From NCBI GenBank assembly GCA_036003705.1, contig DASYSE010000058.1:1-32874 (forward strand): a stretch of 32,874 bases of DNA. Direction: 5' to 3'. This document shows, in pieces, positions 24,232-32,187 of the stretch. Below the pieces are notes generated by a model, which was not told where the DNA came from, did not search any database, and was given only the letters and a program-made list of their open reading frames with translations. Position 1 is the first letter of the stretch; each line of letters starts with the position of its first letter. The DNA comes from CALGFH01 sp036003705 (GTDB taxonomy: Bacteria; Actinomycetota; CALGFH01). Position numbers and translations under genes: made by a program.

Positions 24232-27200
24232 GAGCGACCCTTACCGGTCTGGTGACCCCCGGGGTCCGGGCGGCACTCCGCGGCCAGGACCCGACCCCCG
24301 AGCAGCTGGCGGCGATCACCGCCCCGCTCGGCCCGGTCCACGTGATCGCCGGCGCCGGCTCCGGTAAGACCGCGGTGATGGCGGCCCGCATCGTCTACCT
24401 TGTCGAACGGCTGGAGGTCCCGCCGGCCGCCGTGCTCGGCCTCACCTTCACCAACAAGGCAGCCAACGAGCTGGAGGCCAGGGTCCGGGAGGCGCTCGCC
24501 GACGCCCCGGCCGACGTCGGCGACGAGTTCACCGTCGACACCTATCACGCGTTCGCGGCCGATCTCGTCAAGGCGTACGGGATCCGGGTCGGGGTCGAGG
24601 TGGACGCCGATCTGCTCAGCGAGGCGCAGCAGTACCAGATCCTGCTCGGCATCCTCGACGGTGAGCGGTTCGAGCACCTGAGCGTTCGTACCGCGGGCGC
24701 CACCATCCGAAAGACCCTCGATCTGGCGGCTGCCTGCGCCGACCATGTCGTCCCGGCGGAGCGCGTGGTCGAGGCGTCCCAGCGCCTGCTCGGACGGGCC
24801 GAGGAGGGCGAACGGCTGCCCGACTGGATGGTCCAGGCGGCCAGGGAGCGCATCGAGCTCGCGCGCCTGGTCGAACGCTATGCGGCCGAGAAGCGGCGAC
24901 GGGGTCGCATCGACTTCGGGGACCAGGTTGCCAAGGCGGTCGAGCTGGTCGAAGGCCACCAGGAGCTGGTCGAAGAGCTCCGAGCCCGCTTCCAGCACGT
25001 CCTGCTCGACGAGTACCAGGACACCAACGTCGCCCAGCGCCGGCTCATGCAGCGGATCTGCCCACCCGGCGCCTCGATCATGGCCGTCGGCGATGCCCGC
25101 CAGGCGATCTACGCCTTTCGCGGCGCCACCATGTACAACCTCCTCTCGTTCAACGAACACTTCCCGCGCGCCGCCGCCGAGGGGGAGCCGACCCGCGGGG
25201 CCGAGCAGCTCCCGCCGACCGCCGCCGAGGGGGAGCCGACCCGCAGGGCCGAGCAGCTCCCGCCGACCGCCGCCGGGGCGGCGTCGACCCATGATGTCGA
25301 GCGGGTCCCGCCGACCGGCGCCGGGGCGGCGTCGACCCATGATGTCGAGCGGGTCCGGCCGACCGGCGTCCAAGCGGCAAGGACCCCAGACGGTGAGCGA
25401 TTGCCGGCGGCCTTGCCGGCGGGTGCGCCGCTGCCGCTGTCGACCAACTTCCGGTCCGGACCGCGGATCCTCGCCCTCGCCAACTCGGTGATCGAGGTGA
25501 TCCCCGAGCAGCGGCGCGGGGGAACACCGCTGGTGGCCAGGCCCGGTGCCGGCGACGGCGAGGTCCGAGCCGCGCTGCTCGCCGATCAGTTCGCCGAGGC
25601 CGCGTTCGTCGCCGACCAGATCGTGCGAGCGCACGAGAGCGGCCTGCCCGACGGCACCTGGCCGGACTGGCGGGACGTCGCCGTGCTCGTCCGGTCCAAG
25701 CGGCTCCTTGGCCCGCTGCGGGAAGCGCTCGAGCAGCGAGGCGTCCCTGTCGAGGTGGTCGGCCTTTCGGGCCTGCTGGAAACCCCCGAGATCGTCGACC
25801 TCGTCTCCACCCTGCGTGTGGTCGCCGACCCGGGCGCCAACGTGGCGCTGGCCCGGCTCCTGCTCGGCCCCCGCTGGCGGATCGGCCACCGGCACCTGGT
25901 CCGGCTGGCCCGCTGGGCCTCGCGGCACAACTGGGGCCTCAAGGACGAGCTGCCAGGGGAGGATCCCGACCCGGGCGACGTGAGCTTCGCCCTCGCCGAG
26001 GCCCTCGACCACCTTGACGAGGTCGAGGGACTGGACGAGGAGGCGCGCGACCGGCTCGCCGCGTTCCGCGAGGAGCTGCGCGAGTTGCGCGCAGGCGCCC
26101 GAGGCCCCCTGCTCGACCTGGTCCAGACCATCCTCGAACGCACCGGGGTCTGGGCCGAGCTGGAGGCGTCAAGGGACCGCCGGGCCGCGTCGGCCCGCCA
26201 GAACCTCGCGACCTTCCTGGACCGGGTCGCCGCGTTCGCCCCGGTCCAGGGCGACCCGTCCCTGTCCGCCTTCCTGGCCTACCTGGACGCGGTCGAGGAT
26301 GCCTCCGAGCCGGTCGAGGCGGTGCAGCCGGCACCGGTCGACTCGGTCAAGCTGATGACCGTCCACATGGCCAAGGGACTGGAGTTCCCGATGGTCGCGG
26401 TGGCCGGGCTTTCCGCAGGCACCGGCAAGGACGGTTCGCCCAAGTACGGGATCTTCCCCGATGCCAGGGTCGCCGACCCCCGCCGCGCTCAGGGCTTCCC
26501 CTACGAGCTGCGCGAGGACGCCGGCCACCTGCCGCGCTTCGCCGGCAACGCCCGGGCGTTCCGGGCCGAGCTGGAGGCGCGCGCCCTCGAGGACGAACGG
26601 CGGCTGTTCTACGTCGCGATCACCCGGGCCAAGCAGCTGCTGGTGCTCACCGCGGCCTGGTGGTACCAGGGGTCGGAGAAAACCCCGAAGGGACCAGGGC
26701 CGTTCTGGAGCGAGGCGTCCGAGCATCCTGCGGCCGAGGTCCTGGTCCGCGCCGACCAGCCGGCCACCAGCCCCCTCACCGAGCGGCTCAGGGCCCGCGT
26801 CAGCTGGCCACCCGAAGCCCGCCGGCCGGAAGACGAGCGCGACCCGGTATTCCCCGAGGGCATTGCCGGCGCCGTGGAGCTGGAGCGGGCCGAGCCCGGG
26901 GCGCTGGAGCAACGGGTGCCGCCCGGGCAGGCCGACGCCTTCCAGGCGGCGGCGGCCGCCGGTCGTCACCTGCTCCACGCCGCCCGGTTCGGGTCGGCGG
27001 CGCCCGCGGTCGCCCCGCCGCGCATCCTCTCGGTCAGCCAGGTCCTTACCTATGCCCGTTGCCCCCGCGACTTCTACTGGTCGGTGGTCCGGCCGCTGCC
27101 CGCGGCCCCCAAGCCCGCCGCCAGGCTCGGCGCGGTGGTCCATCGCCTGCTGGAGCGGCGGGCCCGCAGCCTCCCCGACCTCCTCGATGCCGACGACCTC

Positions 27201-27743
27201 GGCGGCGACCGATCCGGCGGCGTCGCCGCCCCCGACCTGGTCGAACGAGCCAGCCGCAATTTCGCGGCCACCCGCTACGCCGACCTTCCCCCGCCCGATG
27301 CCGAGGTCGGGGTGATCCTCCGCATCGGCCCCTGGGTCGTCCGGGGTCGCATCGACGCCATCTTCCGCCTCCACCCCCCCGGCGCGGCAGCCACTGTCGA
27401 GCTTGTCGACTGGAAGACGGGTCGGCAGGCCGACCAGGCGGCGGAAGGGCTCGACCAGCTCGCGATCTATGCGCTTGCTCTGCGGCACCTGGGTGAGCTA
27501 CCCGGAGATGGCTGCGTGGTCTCCTACTGCTACCTGGGCGGGGAGCGGCCGGAGGTCGAGTCGCGGGTCCTCGGCCGGGTCGAGCTGGACCGGCAGCAGG
27601 AGCTGCTCGAGGCCGCCCTCGCCGCCCTCGACCAGGGTGACTATCAGCGTGCCTGCGGCCGTCCCGACTGCGAGACCTGCCGTCGCGGCACCCGTCCTCC
27701 AAGTCCCGGGACCGCCGGCTGGGATCAGTTCCCATGGTCCTGA
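24228..27743 (+). CDS. adnB: AdnB-like helicase-nuclease subunit
   Basis: A 1171-residue UvrD-type helicase with a C-terminal RecB-type nuclease, the main motor of AdnAB. It begins near PTPEQLAAITAPLGPVHVIA, with Walker A AGAGSGKT (Lys47), LTFTNKAANEL (Ia), LLDEYQDTN (II), GDARQAIYAFRGA (III), LSTNFRSG (IV), VHMAKGLEFPMVAVAG (V) and RRLFYVAITRAK (VI), all intact. The nuclease has GAVVH, GRIDAIFR, LVDWKTG (Lys1063) and QLAIYAL, with four cysteines (TYARCPRDF and CGRPDCETC) suggesting an iron-sulfur cluster. An insert of about 80 residues with 16-residue repeats separates motifs III and IV. The GTG at 24228 overlaps the adnA stop by 4 bp, so the subunits are co-translated. Confidence 0.92.
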   Translation: MRATLTGLVTPGVRAALRGQDPTPEQLAAITAPLGPVHVIAGAGSGKTAVMAARIVYLVERLEVPPAAVLGLTFTNKAANELEARVREALADAPADVGDEFTVDTYHAFAADLVKAYGIRVGVEVDADLLSEAQQYQILLGILDGERFEHLSVRTAGATIRKTLDLAAACADHVVPAERVVEASQRLLGRAEEGERLPDWMVQAARERIELARLVERYAAEKRRRGRIDFGDQVAKAVELVEGHQELVEELRARFQHVLLDEYQDTNVAQRRLMQRICPPGASIMAVGDARQAIYAFRGATMYNLLSFNEHFPRAAAEGEPTRGAEQLPPTAAEGEPTRRAEQLPPTAAGAASTHDVERVPPTGAGAASTHDVERVRPTGVQAARTPDGERLPAALPAGAPLPLSTNFRSGPRILALANSVIEVIPEQRRGGTPLVARPGAGDGEVRAALLADQFAEAAFVADQIVRAHESGLPDGTWPDWRDVAVLVRSKRLLGPLREALEQRGVPVEVVGLSGLLETPEIVDLVSTLRVVADPGANVALARLLLGPRWRIGHRHLVRLARWASRHNWGLKDELPGEDPDPGDVSFALAEALDHLDEVEGLDEEARDRLAAFREELRELRAGARGPLLDLVQTILERTGVWAELEASRDRRAASARQNLATFLDRVAAFAPVQGDPSLSAFLAYLDAVEDASEPVEAVQPAPVDSVKLMTVHMAKGLEFPMVAVAGLSAGTGKDGSPKYGIFPDARVADPRRAQGFPYELREDAGHLPRFAGNARAFRAELEARALEDERRLFYVAITRAKQLLVLTAAWWYQGSEKTPKGPGPFWSEASEHPAAEVLVRADQPATSPLTERLRARVSWPPEARRPEDERDPVFPEGIAGAVELERAEPGALEQRVPPGQADAFQAAAAAGRHLLHAARFGSAAPAVAPPRILSVSQVLTYARCPRDFYWSVVRPLPAAPKPAARLGAVVHRLLERRARSLPDLLDADDLGGDRSGGVAAPDLVERASRNFAATRYADLPPPDAEVGVILRIGPWVVRGRIDAIFRLHPPGAAATVELVDWKTGRQADQAAEGLDQLAIYALALRHLGELPGDGCVVSYCYLGGERPEVESRVLGRVELDRQQELLEAALAALDQGDYQRACGRPDCETCRRGTRPPSPGTAGWDQFPWS
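25173..25364 (+). repeat. Four copies of a 48-bp in-frame repeat inside the AdnB motor domain
   Basis: Units of 48 bp start at 25173, 25221, 25269 and 25317 and encode AAEGEPTR(G/R)AEQLPPT twice and (A/G)AGAASTHDVERV(P/R)PT twice; a fifth, decayed copy (GVQAARTPDGERLPAA) follows. They occupy AdnB residues 316-379. Copies 1-2 and 3-4 are almost identical as pairs. Confidence 0.95.
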
Positions 27744-27758
27744 GGACAGGCGGCCACG

Positions 27759-27905
27759 CGACCCGGCCCGCCATCAGCCCAGCCGGGTGGTGGGGGTGGA
27801 AGCGGGCGACCCGGCCCGCCGTCAGCCCAGCCGGGTGGTGGGGGTGGAAAGCGGGCGACCCGGCCCGCCGTCAGCCCAATCGGGTGGTGGGGGAGGTGGA
27901 GAAGC
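27759..27905. repeat. Three copies of a 48/49-bp repeat spanning the aldolase stop codon
   Basis: Units beginning CGACCCGGCCCGCC start at 27759, 27807 and 27856. The third copy carries the last codons and the stop of the minus-strand aldolase gene (27871). Each copy, read on the minus strand, contains the same PTTRLG-stop, so the gene tail itself has been copied. CCGGC and GCCGG within each unit can pair around a loop of about 14 nt. Confidence 0.92.
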
Positions 27906-28638
27906 GGGCGGCGATTGCCTGCTTGAGGCCGTGGGGGAAGTTGTGCTGGACGCGTTGGTGGGCGGCGAACAGGCCCCGCTGGCCGGCAGGGTCGCCGGCG
28001 AACGCCGCCGCCGCGCGCTCCGGGTCCACGTTGGCGACAGCCAGGATGGCGCCGGTGACGCCGAGCGCACCGGCCATGATCAGGAGCGGCGCGGCGCCGA
28101 CGTAGAGCCAGCGGTCGTAGACCTCGAGCTCGGCCAGCAGGCGATCCGGGTCGCCGCTCGAGTCCTTCACGCCCTGGACGGGGAGCTCGGCGAGCAGGTC
28201 AAGGGGGATGCCGGGTGGTGAGGTTTGCGGGAAGTGGTAGGCGAGCGCCGGCAGCTCGCCGGCCGCCTCGACCACCGCCTGGTAGTAGGGCCGGGGGTCG
28301 GCGGTACGGGGCGGGCAGAGCGCCAGCACGGCGTCGGCTCCGGACTCGCGGGCGTCGCGGGTCAGGGCGGCCGCCTGCCGGGCCGATGGGCCGCCGGTCC
28401 CGGCCACCACCGGGATGCCGGACGGCACGGCCTTCCGGGTCTCGGTCAGCAGCTCGATGCGCTCCTCGGAGGTCAGCGCGGCCGCCTCGCCGGTCGACCC
28501 GGCCACCACAACGGCACGGATCCCCAGCTCGACCAGGTTCGCGGCATGGCCGGCGGTCGCCGTCGCGTCAACCTCGCCGGCGTCGTCGAACAAGGTGGCC
28601 AGCGCGACCCCCACCCCGGTGAACAGCGGCTCCGTCAT
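27871..28638 (-). CDS. DapA/NanA-superfamily aldolase (dihydrodipicolinate synthase-like), short C-terminus
   Basis: A 255-residue class I aldolase-type TIM barrel. It has the GSTGE loop (47-51), the tyrosine of YHFP (Tyr134) and the Schiff-base lysine Lys158 in VKDSSGD. The arginine that binds the carboxylate in true DapA (YNVPGRT) is missing (YHFPQTS), so lysine synthesis is unlikely and the substrate is open; a 2-keto-acid lyase is a fair guess. Family members are usually 290-300 residues. Here the protein stops after HGLKQAIAARF with a tail, STSPTTRLG, that comes from a tandem repeat, so the last helix appears to be lost. The ATG at 28638 has GAGGAGG 9 nt upstream. Confidence 0.85.
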   Translation of the reverse strand: MTEPLFTGVGVALATLFDDAGEVDATATAGHAANLVELGIRAVVVAGSTGEAAALTSEERIELLTETRKAVPSGIPVVAGTGGPSARQAAALTRDARESGADAVLALCPPRTADPRPYYQAVVEAAGELPALAYHFPQTSPPGIPLDLLAELPVQGVKDSSGDPDRLLAELEVYDRWLYVGAAPLLIMAGALGVTGAILAVANVDPERAAAAFAGDPAGQRGLFAAHQRVQHNFPHGLKQAIAARFSTSPTTRLG

Positions 28639-28722
28639 CGTCCCGCGCCTCCTCGTCGTCACCCGTCCGCGGTCCGGCCCCGAACGCTCCGTCGCCAGTG
28701 TGCCCCGGGGTCGCCCGTCCCA

Positions 28723-28817
28723 GGCCATCGGATCGCTGGTCGCGTGCTCCGGTTCGGTGCTCTGGTCCCAGCCATCGCATCGCGGTCGCGTGCTCCGGTT
28801 CGGCGCACCGGAGGTCG
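28723..28817. repeat. Two copies of a 47-bp repeat in the aldolase-sufR divergent region
   Basis: CCATCG starts the unit at 28725 and again at 28772, 47 bp apart; both continue with GGTCGCGTGCTCCGGTTCGG, with a few differences elsewhere. It lies upstream of the aldolase gene and before the sufR promoter. A promoter for the aldolase must lie in or near it, but I cannot place one. Confidence 0.8.
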
Positions 28818-28886
28818 TCGCGTGGTGTCGCGGTGCTCAGGCGCCCGGCTCTCCGCGTTCACCGCCTGCCTGGCATGGCTCGGGGT

Positions 28887-28915
28887 TTGCTCAGCCCGGC
28901 CTAGCTGCGTAAACT
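28887..28915 (+). promoter_or_regulatory. sufR-sufB-sufD promoter
   Basis: TTGCTC at 28887-28892 and TAAACT at 28910-28915 are separated by 17 bp, the best -35/-10 pair in the window. Transcription would start near 28922, at the edge of the SufR-type palindrome. Confidence 0.65.
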
Positions 28916-28921
28916 GTGTAA

Positions 28922-28939
28922 GGAAACACTGATGTTTCC
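28922..28939. promoter_or_regulatory. Perfect palindrome GGAAACA-N4-TGTTTCC, candidate SufR operator
   Basis: A 7-bp perfect inverted repeat with a 4-bp spacer (CTGA) sits directly behind the -10 box and over the expected transcription start, 26 bp before the sufR start. This is the position expected for autorepression by SufR when its cluster is intact. A second, overlapping inverted repeat (GTGT-N6-ACAC) starts a few bases upstream. Confidence 0.65.
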
Positions 28940-28964
28940 AAAATAGCCAGGGAGGAGGAGCGCC

Positions 28965-29657
28965 ATGACGGCCGAGCGTGCCGGTGGCACGAGGGACCGC
29001 ATCCTCGTGCTCCTGCGCCGCCACGGGCGCCTTTCGGCGCCCCGGCTGGCCGAGCTGCTCCAGCTCACCTCGGTCGGGGTCCGGCGTCACCTTGCTCTGC
29101 TGGAGCGCGACGGCCTGGTCGTCTCCGCCACCGAGAAGCCCAAGCGGGGACGTCCGACTGCGGTGTACCGGCTCACCGACGCGGGCCTTGAGACCTTCCC
29201 GCGACACTACGACGAGGTCGCCAGTGAGGCGCTCGCCTTCCTCAAGGACCGCGACGCGGCCACGCTTGCCCAGTTCCTGGCCTGGCGCAACGAGCGACTG
29301 GCGGCCAGCTACGCCGGACGCGTGGTTGGCGCTACCCTGGCCGAGCGGACCGACGCCCTGGCCGAGGTCCTCAACGAGCAGGGCTTCATGGCCGAGGTCG
29401 AGCCGGCCGAAGGCGGCCTTCGTCTCTGCCAGCACAACTGCACGGTGGAGCACCTGGCCACCGAGCTGCCCGACCTTTGCGCATCCGAGGCCGAGCTGTT
29501 CGAGCGCCTGCTCAAAACGCCGGTCGAGCGCGAGATGACCATCGTCGAAGGCGCCGTGCGCTGCGTGACCCGCATCGACACCGGCACCCGAGGCACACGA
29601 ATGCAGCACCGGACCACCCCGGCCCCCAACCGCAAGGCGACAAGGAGCTCAGCCTGA
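28965..29657 (+). CDS. sufR: SufR-type iron-sulfur cluster transcriptional regulator
   Basis: A 230-residue repressor of the suf operon that senses cluster supply through its own Fe-S cluster. The N-terminal winged helix (about 10-75) has TRDRILVLLRRHGRLSAPRL and LTSVGVRRHLALLERDGLV. The C-terminal half carries Cys155 and Cys159 (LCQHNC), Cys172 (PDLCASE) and Cys200 (AVRCVTR), enough to hold a cluster. A short basic tail follows the last Cys. The ATG at 28965 has AGGAGGAG a few bases upstream. The stop TGA shares its A with the sufB start (TGATG). The palindrome at 28922 is its likely operator. Confidence 0.93.
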   Translation: MTAERAGGTRDRILVLLRRHGRLSAPRLAELLQLTSVGVRRHLALLERDGLVVSATEKPKRGRPTAVYRLTDAGLETFPRHYDEVASEALAFLKDRDAATLAQFLAWRNERLAASYAGRVVGATLAERTDALAEVLNEQGFMAEVEPAEGGLRLCQHNCTVEHLATELPDLCASEAELFERLLKTPVEREMTIVEGAVRCVTRIDTGTRGTRMQHRTTPAPNRKATRSSA

Positions 29658-32185
29658 TGGCAACCGAAGCGCGAGATCTGACGGCCGAGGCGCTGGAGCG
29701 GATCAACCCCGTCCCGGAGAACGTCGACCTGGGCGCCTACAAGTATGGCTGGCACGACCCGGTGAACTCCGTCTTCACGCCCAAGCGAGGGCTGTCCCAT
29801 GACGTCGTCGAGGAGATCTCGGCGATGAAGCAGGAGCCCGAGTGGATGCGGAAGTTCCGCCACAAGTCCCTGGACTACTTCCTGCGCCGGCCCATGCCAC
29901 AGTGGGGCGGCGACCTGGACCAGATCGACTTCGACAACATCTTCTACTTCCTGCGCGCCACCGAGAAGCAGGCCACTTCCTGGGACGACCTGCCCGCCGA
30001 CATCAAGAACACCTACGACCGGCTGGGCATCCCCGAGGCCGAGAAGCAGCGCCTGATCGCCGGCGTGGCTGCCCAGTACGAGAGCGAAGTGGTGTATCAC
30101 AAGGTCCGCGAGGACCTGGAGGAGCAGGGTGTCCTGTTCCTGGACACCGACACCGCGCTGCGGGACCACGAGGACCTGTTCCGCGAGCACTGGGCGACGG
30201 TGATCCCGCCCAACGACAACAAGTTCGCGGCGCTCAACTCGGCCGTGTGGTCGGGCGGGTCGTTCATCTGGATCCCCGAGGGCGTCCACATCGAGATCCC
30301 GCTGCAGGCCTATTTCCGGATCAACTCCCAGAACATGGGCCAGTTCGAGCGGACCCTGATCATCGCCGAGCCCGGCTCCAGCGTGCACTACGTCGAGGGC
30401 TGCCTGCCGGCCGGCGAGCTGGTCGCCGCCGCGGACGGTGGCCATCGGCCCATCGAGACGATCCGGGTCGGCGACCACGTCCTCACCCACGAGGGCCGGT
30501 CGGCGCGCGTCAAGGCCGTGCAGGTCCGCGAGCATCGTGGCCCGCTCTACACCTTCGTTCCCGTCTCGCCCGAGAACGCCTTCCGGGTGACCGCGGAGCA
30601 CCCGCTCCTGGTCGTGCCGCGGGAGGCCGCTCTGGTGCGGCGCGCCCCCCGCAACGGCTGGAAGCCGGAGGCGGACACGGCGAAGCTGCTTGCCGCCACC
30701 CCGACGTGGTCGGCGGCCAAGGATGTCCGGGAGGGCGATTTCCTGGTCTTCCCCAAGCCGAAGCACACCCCGGCACGGACGGTGCTGCCCCTCGCCTTCG
30801 CTCGGCTGGCCGGCTACTACCTCGCCGACGGCTCCGCCAGCCTGACCAACGGGTTCAAGTCCTTGGCGTTTTCCCTCAACCTCGACGACCGTGAGTCGGT
30901 CGACGAGATCCGCCGTCTCTGCAAGGAGCTGTACGACGCCGAGGGCTCCATCCTCTGGAACGAGCAGAAGCACGAGGCGCGCGTGCTGGTCTACACCAAG
31001 GCCGGCTACGACGCGATGCGCCAGCATGTCGGGACGCGCTCCCGCACCAAGGTGCTGTCGCCGGACCTGCTCGGACAGGATGAGACGTTCCTCCGCAACC
31101 TCGTGGAAACCTATCTCCGCGGCGACGGGAACCTCACCATCCGGAATGGCGCGAGCTGGCGGCGGGCGAACACGACCTCCCGCGTCCTGGCGTTCCAGCT
31201 CCAGGCGATCCTGGCGCGGCTGGGGCACTACGCCACGGTGAGCCTGGACCGTCGCGCCGGCCCTGGTGAGATCCTCGGTCGCCAGGTCGTCCGTCACGCC
31301 CTCTACCGGGTCCAGTGGACCGAGGGTGGGCGCGGGCCTCGCCTGGTCCGCGATGCGGGTGGCCACTTCCTGGTGCCGGTACAGCGCATCCGGGTGGAGG
31401 AGTTCGCAGGCCTGGTGCACAACCTGGACGTGGAGGCCCCGGACAGCTACCTCGCCGGTGGTTTCGCGGTGCACAACTGCACCGCCCCCATCTACTCCTC
31501 GGACTCGCTGCACTCCGCGGTGGTGGAGATCATCGTCAAGCCGCACGCCAAGGTGCGGTACACGACCATCCAGAACTGGTCGAACAACGTCTACAACCTG
31601 GTCACCAAGCGGGCCGCCGCCTACGAGGGCGCGACCATGGAGTGGATCGACGGGAACATCGGCTCCAAGCTGACGATGAAGTACCCGGCCGTGCTGCTGC
31701 TCGGCGAGCACGCCCACGGCGAGATCCTCTCGGTCGCCTTCGCCGGCAACGGCCAGCATCAGGACGCCGGGGCCAAGCTGACCTTCGCGGCGCCCAACAC
31801 CACCGGGCAGATCATCTCCAAGTCGATCTCCCGCGACGGCGGCCGCACCTCCTACCGCGGCCTGGTCAAGGTCGAGGAGGACTCGCCGGGCGTGCGGGTC
31901 AACGTCCGCTGCGACGCGCTGCTGCTGGACGAGGAGTCGCGCTCCGACACCTACCCCTACACCGACGTCAAGGAAGAGGACGTCACCCTCGGTCACGAGG
32001 CCACCGTCTCCAAGATCGGCGACGACCAGCTCTTCTACCTGCGGTCGCGGGGCCTTTCCGAGGCGGAGGCGACGGCGATGATCGTGCGCGGCTTCATCGA
32101 GCCCATCTCCAAGGAGCTCCCGATGGAGTACGCGCTCGAGCTGAACCGCCTCATCGCGCTGCAGATGGAAGGGGCGGTCGGCTAG
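29657..32185 (+). CDS. sufB: SufB, Fe-S cluster scaffold subunit, with intein
   Basis: An 842-residue precursor that should give a 483-residue SufB after protein splicing. SufB is the scaffold of the SufBCD complex where clusters are built in the cytosol. The N-extein (1-248) contains GAYKYGWHDP and WIPEGVHIEIPLQAYFRINS; the C-extein (608-842) starts CTAPIYSSDSLHSAVVE and includes GARLTF-like GAKLTFAAPNTTGQIISKSI and SRGLSEAEATAMIVRGFIEP. The intein lies at 249-607. The ATG at 29657 has AAGGAG 9 nt upstream. sufD follows 2 bp after the stop. The precursor is inactive until the intein leaves, because the insertion interrupts the conserved core. Confidence 0.97.
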   Translation: MATEARDLTAEALERINPVPENVDLGAYKYGWHDPVNSVFTPKRGLSHDVVEEISAMKQEPEWMRKFRHKSLDYFLRRPMPQWGGDLDQIDFDNIFYFLRATEKQATSWDDLPADIKNTYDRLGIPEAEKQRLIAGVAAQYESEVVYHKVREDLEEQGVLFLDTDTALRDHEDLFREHWATVIPPNDNKFAALNSAVWSGGSFIWIPEGVHIEIPLQAYFRINSQNMGQFERTLIIAEPGSSVHYVEGCLPAGELVAAADGGHRPIETIRVGDHVLTHEGRSARVKAVQVREHRGPLYTFVPVSPENAFRVTAEHPLLVVPREAALVRRAPRNGWKPEADTAKLLAATPTWSAAKDVREGDFLVFPKPKHTPARTVLPLAFARLAGYYLADGSASLTNGFKSLAFSLNLDDRESVDEIRRLCKELYDAEGSILWNEQKHEARVLVYTKAGYDAMRQHVGTRSRTKVLSPDLLGQDETFLRNLVETYLRGDGNLTIRNGASWRRANTTSRVLAFQLQAILARLGHYATVSLDRRAGPGEILGRQVVRHALYRVQWTEGGRGPRLVRDAGGHFLVPVQRIRVEEFAGLVHNLDVEAPDSYLAGGFAVHNCTAPIYSSDSLHSAVVEIIVKPHAKVRYTTIQNWSNNVYNLVTKRAAAYEGATMEWIDGNIGSKLTMKYPAVLLLGEHAHGEILSVAFAGNGQHQDAGAKLTFAAPNTTGQIISKSISRDGGRTSYRGLVKVEEDSPGVRVNVRCDALLLDEESRSDTYPYTDVKEEDVTLGHEATVSKIGDDQLFYLRSRGLSEAEATAMIVRGFIEPISKELPMEYALELNRLIALQMEGAVG
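30401..31477 (+). other. SufB intein with LAGLIDADG homing endonuclease (359 residues)
   Basis: The intein runs from Cys249 (CLPAGELVAAADGG, block A) to Asn607 (FAVHN, block G), with Cys608 as the +1 residue. Block B has the TxxH motif in FRVTAEHPLLVV; block F is VHNLDVEAPDSYLAGG. The penultimate His606 is present, so the full splicing chemistry is supported. The middle holds a DOD endonuclease with LAGYYLADGS (about intein residue 136) and LVETYLRGDGN (about 235), each with its acidic residue, so the element may still be mobile. The extein junction (YVEG-CTAP) appears to be the site used by the mycobacterial SufB intein, which has a similar size. Confidence 0.95.
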
Positions 32186-32187
32186 GG

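Noticed and set aside
27871..28638. Naming the aldolase gene dapA
   Set aside because: The YHFPQTS segment lacks the arginine found in genuine dihydrodipicolinate synthases and the C-terminus is short, so only the superfamily is safe.
30401..31477. Reading the SufB insertion as a gene fusion or assembly error
   Set aside because: The frame is continuous and all intein splicing blocks and the extein junction residues are in the right places.
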